Part shown: positions 43,056 through 51,878 of the stretch, one piece after another | Layout: each line of letters begins with the position of its first letter | Numbering within the stretch: position 1 is the first letter of the stretch | Assembly: GCF_009915765.1 (NCBI RefSeq) | Contig: NZ_JAABLQ010000002.1 | Span: 124,001-188,000, forward strand | Source: Pannonibacter sp. XCT-53 | GTDB lineage: Bacteria > Pseudomonadota > Alphaproteobacteria > Rhizobiales > Stappiaceae | Direction: 5' to 3' | Length of the DNA stretch: 64,000 bases | Translations under genes and position numbers: made by a program | Notes under the pieces: generated by a model | Seen by the model: the letters and a program-made list of their open reading frames with translations, nothing else | The model's database searches: none | What the model was told of the DNA's origin: nothing

Positions 43056-45038
43056 ATGGCAAGGCTGGCCGACGTCGCGGGAGGCGACGTGGACACCTTC
43101 CCGAAGATCCTTTTGCGCAACGCGCGGGATCTCGGGGAGCGGACCGCGGTGCGGGAGAAGGCTTTCGGGATCTGGCAGAGCTGGACCTGGGCCGAAGTCC
43201 TTGAAGAGACCCGCGCCTTTTCCCTCGGGCTGCGCAAGCTGGGGCTCCAGGCGGGCGACAAGGTCGCCATCGTCGGGGCGAACCGGCCGCATCTCTACTG
43301 GTCGATGGTCGCCGCGCAGGCGCTCGGGGCCATTCCCGTTCCGGTCTATGCGGATTCGGTGGCGGAAGAGATGGCCTACGTGCTGGGCCATGCCGAGGTG
43401 CGCTTCGCCATCGTCGAGGACCAGGAGCAGGTCGACAAGCTCCAGTCGATGGAGGAGCTGACCTGTCTCCGCCACATCGTCTATGACGAGCCGCGGGGCC
43501 TGCGCGACTACGACCACACCCATCTCAGCCATTTCGCCGCCGTGCAGGACCTGGGGCGCGGCCTGCTGGCGCAGGATCCGTCGGCGGCCCGCGCCTGGGA
43601 AGCGGGTTTTGCCGGGCACAAGGGCTCCGATATCGCGGTGATGCTCTACACGTCCGGCACCACCGGCCGGCCCAAGGGCGTCATGCTGTCCTTCGACAAT
43701 CTCGTCATCTCGGCCCGCAACGGCAATGCCTTCGACCGGCTCGACGAGACCGAGGAAGTGCTCGCCTACCTGCCGATGGCCTGGATCGGCGACCACGTCT
43801 TCTCGCTGGCCCAGGCCTATACCGCCGGCTACTGCGTCAACTGCCCGGAGAGCCTCGAGACCGTCGATCTCGACCGTCTGGAGATCGCGCCGACCTATTT
43901 CTTCGCCCCGCCGCGCGTCTTCGAGGGCATGCTGACGCGCATCATGGTGCGCATGGAGGACGCCGGCCGCCTCAAGAAGAAGATGTTCGACTTCTTCATG
44001 GGCGTGGCGCGCCGGTCGGGCGAGAAGATCCTCAACGGCGAGAGCGTGCCGTTCTCCGACCGGCTGCTGTACCGGCTGGGCGAGCTTTTCGTCTACGGGC
44101 CGCTCAAGAACCGCATCGGCTTCACCCGGCTCAAGGTGGGCTACACGGCCGGCGAGGCGATCGGTCCGGAAATCTTCCGCTTCTACCGCTCGCTCGGGCT
44201 CAACCTGAAGCAGCTCTACGGCCAGACGGAAGCCAGCGTCTACATCACGCTGCAGCCGGACGGCGAGATCTACGGTGATACGGTCGGCAAGCCGGCGCCC
44301 CAGGTCGAGCTGAAGATCGCCGACAACGGCGAGGTGCTCTACCGCTCGCCGGGCGTCTTCGTCGCCTACTACAAGAATGACGAGGCCACCCGCTCGACCA
44401 AGACCGAGGACGGCTGGGTGATGACCGGCGACGCCGGCTTCATCGCGGACAACGGCCACCTCAAGATCATCGACCGCGCCAAGGACGTGGGCAAGCTCAA
44501 CGATGGTGCGCTGTTTGCGCCGAAATACATCGAGAACAAGCTCAAGTTCTTCCCCAACATCAAGGAGGCCGTGGCCTTCGGCAACGGGCGCGACTATGCC
44601 ACCGTCTTCATCAACATCGACCTGACCTCGGTCGGCAGCTGGGCGGAGCGCAACAACGTCAACTATGCCTCCTACCAGGAGCTGGCGGCCAATCCGCAGG
44701 TCTATGACATGATCCGCGACCACGTCGACCAGGTGAACCGGGATCTCGCCGCCGAACCGATGATGGCCGGGGCGCAGATTCGCCGCTTCCTGATCCTGCA
44801 CAAGGAGCTGGATGCCGACGACGGCGAGCTGACGCGCACGCAGAAGGTCCGCCGCTCCTTCATCGCCGACCGCTACGCGCCGCTGATCGAGGCGCTCTAC
44901 GACGGCTCCACCTCGCGCCATGTGCGCACCGAAGTGACCTTCGAGGACGGCCGCACCGGCATCATCGAAGGCACGGTGGAAATCCGCGACATGACACCCC
45001 ACGCACCGCGACACCAGCTCCGGGAGGCCGCCGAATGA
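43056..45038 (+). CDS. AMP-dependent acyl-CoA synthetase (long-chain type)
   Basis: A 660-residue ligase of the adenylate-forming family. The P-loop is MLYTSGTTGRPKGVML, the A4/A5 region includes GYTAGEAIGPEI and LYGQTEASVYITL, and the A7/A8 region has VMTGDAGFIADNGHLKIIDRAKD. It activates a carboxylic acid to acyl-CoA. It is first in an operon with a livGHMKF-type importer and overlaps livG by four bases, so it probably activates the imported acid. The reading frame opens upstream, but AGGGTGGA before the ATG at 43056 and the family N-terminus support this start. Confidence 0.9.
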   Translation: MARLADVAGGDVDTFPKILLRNARDLGERTAVREKAFGIWQSWTWAEVLEETRAFSLGLRKLGLQAGDKVAIVGANRPHLYWSMVAAQALGAIPVPVYADSVAEEMAYVLGHAEVRFAIVEDQEQVDKLQSMEELTCLRHIVYDEPRGLRDYDHTHLSHFAAVQDLGRGLLAQDPSAARAWEAGFAGHKGSDIAVMLYTSGTTGRPKGVMLSFDNLVISARNGNAFDRLDETEEVLAYLPMAWIGDHVFSLAQAYTAGYCVNCPESLETVDLDRLEIAPTYFFAPPRVFEGMLTRIMVRMEDAGRLKKKMFDFFMGVARRSGEKILNGESVPFSDRLLYRLGELFVYGPLKNRIGFTRLKVGYTAGEAIGPEIFRFYRSLGLNLKQLYGQTEASVYITLQPDGEIYGDTVGKPAPQVELKIADNGEVLYRSPGVFVAYYKNDEATRSTKTEDGWVMTGDAGFIADNGHLKIIDRAKDVGKLNDGALFAPKYIENKLKFFPNIKEAVAFGNGRDYATVFINIDLTSVGSWAERNNVNYASYQELAANPQVYDMIRDHVDQVNRDLAAEPMMAGAQIRRFLILHKELDADDGELTRTQKVRRSFIADRYAPLIEALYDGSTSRHVRTEVTFEDGRTGIIEGTVEIRDMTPHAPRHQLREAAE

Positions 45039-45865
45039 ACGCCGTGACGTCTGCAAGGGTCCTTCCGGCCGAACCGGTCGCCGCGCCCGAACCCCGGCGC
45101 GAGGTGCTGCTCAAGGTCGACAACGTGTCGCTGGCTTTCGGCGGCGTGAAGGCGATCACCAACATTTCCTTCGACATCCGCAAGGGCGAGATCCGCGCGA
45201 TCATCGGTCCGAACGGCGCGGGCAAGACGTCGATGCTCAATGTCATCAACGGCTTCTACCACCCGCAGGAAGGCACCATTACCTGGCGCGGCGAAGTGCG
45301 CCGCAAGATGCGGCCCTACGAGGCGGCCAGCCAGGGCATCGCCCGCACCTTCCAGAACGTGGCGCTGTTCAAGGGCATGACCACGCTCGACAACATCATG
45401 TCCGGCCGGTCGCTGAAGATGCACCGCAACTTCTTCTGGCAGCTGCTGCACTACGGACCGGCCCGGGCCGAGGAGATCGAGCATCGGCGCAAGGTCGAGG
45501 ACATCATCGACTTCCTCGAGATCCAGGCGATCCGCAAGACGCCGGTGGGCAAGCTGCCCTACGGCCTGCAGAAGCGCGTCGAGCTGGGCCGGGCGCTCGC
45601 CATGGAGCCGGAGCTGCTGCTGCTCGACGAGCCGATGGCCGGCATGAACCTCGAGGAAAAGGAGGACATGAGCCGCTTCATCCTCGACGTGAACCAGGAG
45701 TTCGGCACGACCATCGCCCTCATCGAGCATGACATGGGCGTCGTCATGGACCTCTCCGACCGGGTCGTCGTGCTCGACTACGGCAAGAAGATCGCCGACG
45801 GCCCCCCGGCCGAAGTGCAGGCCAGCCAGGAAGTCATCGACGCCTATCTCGGCGTGTCGCACTAG
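45035..45865 (+). CDS. Branched-chain-type ABC transporter ATP-binding protein (LivG-like)
   Basis: A 276-residue ATPase: Walker A GPNGAGKTSMLN, a GIARTFQNVALF Q-loop, an atypical LPYGLQKRVELG signature region, Walker B LLLLDEPMAGMN, and switch His in IEHDMGVVMDLSD. It belongs to the HAAT family and works with the LivF-like ATPase four genes downstream. The gene overlaps the acyl-CoA synthetase stop. Confidence 0.94.
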   Translation: MNAVTSARVLPAEPVAAPEPRREVLLKVDNVSLAFGGVKAITNISFDIRKGEIRAIIGPNGAGKTSMLNVINGFYHPQEGTITWRGEVRRKMRPYEAASQGIARTFQNVALFKGMTTLDNIMSGRSLKMHRNFFWQLLHYGPARAEEIEHRRKVEDIIDFLEIQAIRKTPVGKLPYGLQKRVELGRALAMEPELLLLDEPMAGMNLEEKEDMSRFILDVNQEFGTTIALIEHDMGVVMDLSDRVVVLDYGKKIADGPPAEVQASQEVIDAYLGVSH

Positions 45866-45876
45866 GGGGTCCCGTC

Positions 45877-46830
45877 ATGCTCTACGACATCTTCGTTGAT
45901 CCCTTCGTGCAGATGGGATCCCAGCCGGACTTCCTCATCCAGGTGCTCTGGGAAGGCTTCGTCTCCGGCATTCTCTACGCGCTGATCGCGCTGGGCTTCG
46001 TGCTGATCTTCAAGGCGTCCGGCGTCTTCAACTTCGCGCAGGGCATCATGGTGGTGTTTGCCGGCCTGACGCTGGTCGGCCTGCACGAGCAGGGCATCCC
46101 GGCCTTCGTCGCGCTGATCCTGACCATCGGCGTCATGGGCGTGCTGGCCTATGGCATCGAGCGGGTGGTGATGCGGCCGCTGGTCAACCAGCCCGACATC
46201 ATCCTGCTGATGGCGACCATCGGCCTGACCTATTTCCTTATCGGCTTCGGCGAGTTCGTCTTCGGCGGCGAGCCCAAGCGCATGATCACCGAGGAACTGT
46301 GGCTGCCGACCGGCTCCACCGCGATCGAGTTCGGCGAGCGCGGCCTGATCATCCTGCAGCACATCGACATTGCCGCGGCCGTCATCGCCATCCTGATGGT
46401 CGGCGCGCTGGCGCTGTTCTTCAACAAGACGCGCATCGGCCGGGCCCTGCGCGCCGTCGCCGACGACCACCAGGCGGCGCTGTCGGTCGGCATCTCGCTG
46501 CACCAGATCTGGGCCATCGTCTGGTTCGCCGCCGGCATCGTGGCGCTGGCCACCGGCATCATGTGGGGCGCGCGGTCGGACGTGTCCTTCGCGCTGGAGA
46601 TCGTCGCCTTCAAGGCGTTGCCCGTGCTGATCCTCGGCGGCTTCACCTCGATCCCCGGCGCCATCATCGGCGGTCTCATCATCGGCTTCGGCGAGAAGCT
46701 CGGCGAGATCTACTGGGGTCCGCTTGTCGGCGGCGGCATCGAGAGCTGGCTCGCCTACATCATCGCGCTGATCTTCCTGCTGTTCCGTCCGCAGGGCCTG
46801 TTCGGCGAACGCATCATCGAGCGCGTGTGA
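45877..46830 (+). CDS. Branched-chain-type ABC transporter permease (LivH-like)
   Basis: A 317-residue inner-membrane protein with about eight helices. LWEGFVSGILYALIALGFVL and FKASGVFNFAQG near the N-terminus and LRAVADDHQAALSVGIS with GGFTSIPGAIIGGLIIG later are LivH hallmarks. It forms the channel with the LivM-like protein. It starts 11 bp after the LivG-like gene. Confidence 0.94.
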   Translation: MLYDIFVDPFVQMGSQPDFLIQVLWEGFVSGILYALIALGFVLIFKASGVFNFAQGIMVVFAGLTLVGLHEQGIPAFVALILTIGVMGVLAYGIERVVMRPLVNQPDIILLMATIGLTYFLIGFGEFVFGGEPKRMITEELWLPTGSTAIEFGERGLIILQHIDIAAAVIAILMVGALALFFNKTRIGRALRAVADDHQAALSVGISLHQIWAIVWFAAGIVALATGIMWGARSDVSFALEIVAFKALPVLILGGFTSIPGAIIGGLIIGFGEKLGEIYWGPLVGGGIESWLAYIIALIFLLFRPQGLFGERIIERV

Positions 46831-46840
46831 GGAAAGATCC

Positions 46841-47917
46841 ATGTTCTACCGCGAAGCAGGCCAGTTCAAGACGAGCTACGAGGCGGATCAGGCGCTGTTC
46901 CCGATCCGTCAGGACCGGATCGCCATGGGTCTCATCCTGGCCGTTGCCTTCATCGGCATCCCGGCCCTGGCGAACGACTTCTTCCTGACCTCGATCATGA
47001 TCCCGTTCCTGGTGTTCTCCCTGGCTGCCATCGGCCTGAACGTCCTGACGGGGTTCTGCGGACAGCTGTCCCTTGGCACCGGTGCCTTCATGGGGGTAGG
47101 CGCCTATGCGGCCTACAAGCTCACCTCCATCTTCCCCGATGTGAACGTGATCCTGCTGGTCCTGCTGTCCGGGTTCTTCTCGGCCGGCATCGGCGCGATC
47201 TTCGGTCTGCCGTCGCTGCGCATCAAGGGCCTCTACCTGGCCGTGACGACGCTCGCCGCGCAGTTCTTCCTCGAGTGGTGCTTCATCCGCATTCCGTGGC
47301 TCTACAACTACAACGCCTCGGGTGCGATCGAGATCCCGCAGCGCGAGATGTTCGGGATCATCGTCTCCGGCGCGGAGGCCGCACCGATCACCCGCTACTT
47401 CATCGTGCTCACGATTGTCGTGGCCATCGCCTTCCTCGTCGCCAACGTCATCCGTGGCCGCATCGGCCGCTCCTGGATGATGATCCGCGACATGGACATC
47501 GCGGCCGAGCTGATGGGCATCCGTCCGCTCCGCGCCAAGCTGCTGGCCTTCGCCGTGTCGTCCTACATCTGCGGCGTGGCCGGTGCGATGATGGTGTTCT
47601 TCTGGCTCAACGCGGCCGAACCCTCATCCTATTCGATCACCCTGTCGTTCCAGATCCTGTTCATGGTGATCCTCGGCGGCCTCGGCTCCATCTCGGGCGC
47701 CTTCCTGGGGGCTGCCTTCATCTGGATCCTGCCGCTGATCCTGCGCTTCCTGCCGGGTCTCGTGGGCATCGACGTGGCGGCGGAGGCCGTGCACCACGTC
47801 CAGTTCATGATCGTCGGCGCGCTGATCATCTTCTTCCTGATTGTCGAGCCGCATGGCCTCGCCCGGCTGTGGCAGATCGGCAAGCAGAAACTCAGGGTGT
47901 GGCCCTTCCCCTACTGA
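46841..47917 (+). CDS. Branched-chain-type ABC transporter permease (LivM-like)
   Basis: A 358-residue inner-membrane protein. LNVLTGFCGQLSLGTGAFMG, GLPSLRIKGLYLAVTTLAAQ and GGLGSISGAFLGAAFIW are the LivM signatures. GAGGAAAG precedes the ATG, 10 bp after the LivH-like gene. Confidence 0.94.
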   Translation: MFYREAGQFKTSYEADQALFPIRQDRIAMGLILAVAFIGIPALANDFFLTSIMIPFLVFSLAAIGLNVLTGFCGQLSLGTGAFMGVGAYAAYKLTSIFPDVNVILLVLLSGFFSAGIGAIFGLPSLRIKGLYLAVTTLAAQFFLEWCFIRIPWLYNYNASGAIEIPQREMFGIIVSGAEAAPITRYFIVLTIVVAIAFLVANVIRGRIGRSWMMIRDMDIAAELMGIRPLRAKLLAFAVSSYICGVAGAMMVFFWLNAAEPSSYSITLSFQILFMVILGGLGSISGAFLGAAFIWILPLILRFLPGLVGIDVAAEAVHHVQFMIVGALIIFFLIVEPHGLARLWQIGKQKLRVWPFPY

Positions 47918-48030
47918 GGGGCCCATCCGCGCTTGGCCAACCGGGGGAGCGGACCGTCCCGGGGGAGGAGGCCAGAGATCGGTTCGCGGACGCCGGCCCC
48001 GGCTGGTCGTCACTTGGGAGGAAAGACGAG

Positions 48031-49356
48031 ATGAATTTCAGAGCATGCATCCTGGGAACGGCCCTGGCGCTCGGCCTTGCCGCACCCTTCAGTGCCGGCG
48101 TCGCTGTCGCCGAGGAGACCAACTACATCCCGCTCCTCAACTATCGCACCGGCGCCTTCGCCGGGTCGGGCATCCACATCGCCAACGGCATGACCGACTA
48201 CCTGATGATGCTGAACGAGCGCGATGGCGGCATCGGCGGCGTGAAGCTGGCCATCGAGGAATGCGAGACCGGCTACGACAGCCAGAAGGGCGTCGAGTGC
48301 TATGAGTCCACCAAGGGCAAGGGCGCGCTGGTCTACAATCCCTATTCGACCGGCATCACGCTGCAGCTGATCCCGAAAGCCGCGGTCGACAAGATCCCGG
48401 TCCTCTCGATGGGCTACGGCCTGTCGGCGGCGGCCGTCGGCAACACCTTCCCGTGGGTGTTCAACGTGCCGGTCACCTACTGGGACGGCGCCTCGGTCAT
48501 CATCAAGTACATCGCCGAGCAGGAAGGCGGCCTCGACAAGCTGAAGGGCAAGAAGATCGGCTACATCTTCCTTGACGCCGGTTTCGGCCGCGAGCCGATC
48601 CCGCTGCTGGAACAGCTGGCCAAGGAATACGGCTTCGAGCTGCTGCAGTACCCGGTGCCTGCCAAGGAAATGCAGAACCAGGCCTCGCAGTGGCTCAACA
48701 TCCGGCGTGACCGTCCGGACTACATGGTCATGTGGGGCTGGGGCGCCATGAACCCGACCGCCGTCAAGGAAGCCGTCAAGACCCGCTTCCCGATGGACAA
48801 GTTCATCGCGGCCTGGTGGTCGGCCGGCGAGGAAGATGCCGGGGCCGGCGGTGAGGCGGCCAAGGGCTTCAAGACGCTGAACTTCTCCGGCGTGGGCCCG
48901 GATTTCCCGGCGCTGGCCGACATCCGCAAGCATGTCGTCGACGCCGGCAAGTCGCAGACCAACCCGGAAACCATCGGTGGCGCGCTCTACAACCGCGGCG
49001 TCCTCAACTCGGTCATCATCGCCGAGGCGATCCGGACCGCGCAGGAAAAGACCGGCAAGAAGGTCCTGACCGGCGAGGACATGCGCATCGGTCTGGAATC
49101 GCTGAACATCACCGAAGCCCGGCTTGCCGAGATCGGCCTCAGCGGCTTCGCCCATCCGATGAAGGTCACCTGCGAGGATCATGCCGGGTCGCATCCGGTG
49201 TTCATCCAGGAGTGGGACGGCACCAAGTGGGTCAAGGCCTCTGACTGGATCGAGCCGATGAAGGACAAGGTCCGTCCGCTGCTGGAAGCCGCTGCCAAGG
49301 ACTATGCGGAAAAGAACGCGCCCTGGCCGGCCCGCACCGAAGCCTGCCCGAACTGA
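48031..49356 (+). CDS. Branched-chain-type ABC transporter substrate-binding protein (LivK-like)
   Basis: A 441-residue periplasmic protein with a Sec signal peptide ending near AGVAVAEE. The mature part has YIPLLNYRTGAFAGSGIHIANG and VKLAIEECETGYDSQKGVECYE, typical of the periplasmic-binding-protein type I family near the ACS-linked Liv clusters of alphaproteobacteria that import aromatic or other organic acids. GGGAGGAAA precedes the ATG. An intercistronic hairpin follows it. Confidence 0.93.
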   Translation: MNFRACILGTALALGLAAPFSAGVAVAEETNYIPLLNYRTGAFAGSGIHIANGMTDYLMMLNERDGGIGGVKLAIEECETGYDSQKGVECYESTKGKGALVYNPYSTGITLQLIPKAAVDKIPVLSMGYGLSAAAVGNTFPWVFNVPVTYWDGASVIIKYIAEQEGGLDKLKGKKIGYIFLDAGFGREPIPLLEQLAKEYGFELLQYPVPAKEMQNQASQWLNIRRDRPDYMVMWGWGAMNPTAVKEAVKTRFPMDKFIAAWWSAGEEDAGAGGEAAKGFKTLNFSGVGPDFPALADIRKHVVDAGKSQTNPETIGGALYNRGVLNSVIIAEAIRTAQEKTGKKVLTGEDMRIGLESLNITEARLAEIGLSGFAHPMKVTCEDHAGSHPVFIQEWDGTKWVKASDWIEPMKDKVRPLLEAAAKDYAEKNAPWPARTEACPN

Positions 49357-49369
49357 GCCTGGCTCAACA

Positions 49370-49396
49370 GATCCCGCCGCGCCGTGCGGCGGGATC
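49370..49396 (+). terminator. Intercistronic hairpin between livK-like and livF-like genes
   Basis: GATCCCGCCGC and GCGGCGGGATC form a perfect 11-bp stem around GCCGT, 14 bp after the livK-like stop. The following sequence is not a T tract, so it probably stabilises the binding-protein mRNA or acts as a weak attenuator, not a full terminator. Confidence 0.7.
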
Positions 49397-49436
49397 CTTC
49401 CCGGACACCAGAGACGCGAGACCGGAGACGAGTTCC

Positions 49437-50279
49437 ATGTCCGTACATGCAGCGACCACGTCAGGCCCGACCGGCAGCAGCCCCATCCTGTCGGTGAACA
49501 ACATCGAGGTGATCTATGATCACGTGATCCTCGTGCTCAAGGGCGTGTCCCTCACGGTTCCGGAAGGCGGCATCGTGGCCTTGCTGGGTGCCAACGGCGC
49601 CGGCAAGACCACGACGCTGAAGGCCATTTCCAACCTGCTCAGCGCCGAGCGCGGTGATGTCACCAAGGGCAACATCCAGTTCAAGGGCGAGCAGATCCAG
49701 GACCTGTCGCCCAATGATCTGGTGCGCCGCGGCTGCATCCAGGTGATGGAGGGTCGCCACTGCTTCGGTCACCTCAGCATCGAGGAAAACCTGCTGACGG
49801 GGGCCTATACCCGCCGCGACGGCTCGGGTGCGATCAAGGCCGATCTGGAGATGATCTACGAGTATTTCCCGCGCCTGAAGGAACGCCGGCACAGCCAGGC
49901 CGGCTACACCTCGGGCGGCGAACAGCAGATGTGCGCCATCGGCCGCGCCATGATGAGCCGGCCGCGCATGATCCTGCTGGACGAGCCGTCCATGGGTCTG
50001 GCGCCGCAGCTCGTCGAGGAAATCTTCGAGATCGTGAAGCAGCTCAACGAGCAACAGGGCGTGTCCTTCCTCCTGGCCGAACAGAACACCAACATTGCCC
50101 TGCGCTACGCCACCTACGGCTACATCGTCGAGTCCGGTCGCATCGTGCTGGACGGGGATGCGAAGTCGCTGCGCGAGAACGAGGACGTGAAGGAATTCTA
50201 CCTCGGTGTTGGCGGGGAGGGGCGCAAGTCCTTCCGAAACGTCAAGCATTACAAGCGCCGCAAGCGCTGGCTGGCCTGA
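49437..50279 (+). CDS. Branched-chain-type ABC transporter ATP-binding protein (LivF-like)
   Basis: A 280-residue ATPase: Walker A GANGAGKTTTLK, RGCIQVMEGRHCFGHLSIEEN, signature TSGGEQQMCAIGR, Walker B MILLDEPSMGLAP and LLAEQNTNIAL. It is the LivF partner of the importer. A basic C-terminal tail (VKHYKRRKRWLA) is longer than usual. GGAG precedes the ATG. Confidence 0.94.
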   Translation: MSVHAATTSGPTGSSPILSVNNIEVIYDHVILVLKGVSLTVPEGGIVALLGANGAGKTTTLKAISNLLSAERGDVTKGNIQFKGEQIQDLSPNDLVRRGCIQVMEGRHCFGHLSIEENLLTGAYTRRDGSGAIKADLEMIYEYFPRLKERRHSQAGYTSGGEQQMCAIGRAMMSRPRMILLDEPSMGLAPQLVEEIFEIVKQLNEQQGVSFLLAEQNTNIALRYATYGYIVESGRIVLDGDAKSLRENEDVKEFYLGVGGEGRKSFRNVKHYKRRKRWLA

Positions 50280-50501
50280 TCCGCTCCGGACGGGGCAGGG
50301 GCAGTCCCTGGGCCCGCTGCGGGAGGGGGGCGACAGCCTTAACAGCAACAGGCACCGGGGCAGGGGCAACCGCGCACCGGTGTCGGGATCGACGGAGGCC
50401 CCGCCCGGTGGGACAGGGGGCTCCTTCGCCGAACGGAGAGACAGCGCCGGACCATGGGGCCTTGCAAGAGGCCGGTGGGACGGACGAGTGAGGACAGAGC
50501 C

Positions 50502-51752
50502 ATGACCGGTGAACAATTCGAGGCGCGCGACCGGCAACCCCCGGCGCAGCGCGAGGCGGAGCTTTTTGCCCGGCTGCCGGAAGCCATTGCCCATGCCATG
50601 GCGGCCGCTCCGGGGTGGGCGCGGCATCTGGCGGGCACCGAGCCCCGGGCCGTGTGCGACCGCGCGGCGCTCGCGGCCCTGCCGGTCCTGCGCAAGTCCG
50701 ACCTGCTGGCGTTGCAGCGCCAGAGCCCGCCTTTCGGCGGCTTTCTCGCCGGTGACCTGAAGGGCGCGCCGCGGGTCTACATGTCGCCGGGTCCGATCTT
50801 CGAGCCGCAGCCGGATGGCGAGGACCCCTGGAACGCAGCCCGGGCCCTGGCGGCGGCCGGCTTCAAGCCGGGCGACATGGTGTTCAACACCTTCTCCTAC
50901 CACATGACGCCCGGCGGCTTCCTGCTCGATCATGGCGCGCGGGCGCTCGGGTGCACCGTGTTCCCGGCCGGCGTCGGCAACACCGAGATGCTGGTCGAGG
51001 CGGCCGCGATCCTGCAGCCGGACGGCTATGTCGGCACGCCCGACTTCCTGAAGGTCATTCTCGACAAGGCCCGGGATGCGGGACGCGACCTTGGCTCGAT
51101 CCGGCGGGCACTTGTCTCCGGCGGGGCCCTGTTCCCCTCGCTGCGGGCCGAATACGCCAGCCGCGGCGTTGCCGTCCGCCAGTGCTATGCCACGGCCGAA
51201 CTGGGTGTCATCGCCTATGAATCCGAGGCGGCCGACGGCATGATCGTCAACGAGGACTGCATCGTCGAGATCGTGCGTCCGGGGACGAGGACGCCCGTCG
51301 CGGACGGCGAGGTCGGCGAGCTGGTGGTGACCACCTTCAAGCGTGCCTATCCGATGATCCGCTTCGGCACGGGGGACCTGTCCGCGATCCTGCCGGGCCG
51401 TTCGGCCTGCGGTCGGACCAACATGCGTCTGGCCGGCTGGCTCGGGCGGGCCGACCAGCGCACCAAGATCAAGGGCATGTTCGTCGATCCGGTGCAGATC
51501 GCCGACGTGCTGGCCCGGCATCCGGAGCTGGTGAAGGCCCGCCTGTCGGTGTCGCGGCGCGACGAGCAGGATGTCATGGCGCTGTTTGCCGAGAGCATGG
51601 CGCAGGACGCCGCTCTGGTGGCCAGGGTGGCCGAGACGCTGCGTGACGTGACCAAGCTCAAGGGGGCCGTCACGCTCGTGCCTCCGGGCAGCCTGCCGAA
51701 CGACGGCAAGGTCATCGTCGACGAGCGCGATTATTCTGCAGCGCCGGCCTGA
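50502..51752 (+). CDS. Phenylacetate-CoA ligase (PaaK)-like protein
   Basis: A 416-residue adenylate-forming enzyme of the PaaK branch: VFNTFSYHMTPGGFLLDHGARALG, GYVGTPDFLKVIL, RQCYATAELGVIAYE, and the hinge RADQRTKIKGMFVDPVQIA. The usual P-loop region is short here (VYMSPGPIFEPQPDG), as in PaaK-like proteins. It lies 222 bp after the LivF-like gene with AGGA before the ATG. It may activate the imported aromatic or other acid alongside the operon's first gene. The specific acid is unknown. Confidence 0.85.
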   Translation: MTGEQFEARDRQPPAQREAELFARLPEAIAHAMAAAPGWARHLAGTEPRAVCDRAALAALPVLRKSDLLALQRQSPPFGGFLAGDLKGAPRVYMSPGPIFEPQPDGEDPWNAARALAAAGFKPGDMVFNTFSYHMTPGGFLLDHGARALGCTVFPAGVGNTEMLVEAAAILQPDGYVGTPDFLKVILDKARDAGRDLGSIRRALVSGGALFPSLRAEYASRGVAVRQCYATAELGVIAYESEAADGMIVNEDCIVEIVRPGTRTPVADGEVGELVVTTFKRAYPMIRFGTGDLSAILPGRSACGRTNMRLAGWLGRADQRTKIKGMFVDPVQIADVLARHPELVKARLSVSRRDEQDVMALFAESMAQDAALVARVAETLRDVTKLKGAVTLVPPGSLPNDGKVIVDERDYSAAPA

Positions 51753-51817
51753 GGCAACGCGCCGCAGACTGATCCGGGATGGGGAAACGGGCGTACTGGA
51801 CAAGAATTCCGAGTGAC

Positions 51818-51838
51818 TTATGTTGCCGCAAAACATAA
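51818..51838. promoter_or_regulatory. Inverted repeat upstream of hemH
   Basis: TTATGTT-GCCGCAA-AACATAA is a perfect 7-bp inverted repeat with a 7-bp spacer, 40 bp before the hemH ATG. The A/T-rich arms in GC-rich DNA suggest an operator. It does not match the Irr or RirA consensus motifs I know. Confidence 0.5.
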
Positions 51839-51878
51839 TGCGCAATCGGTCGCTGTCCGTCGTGCCCCCGGAGTACCC

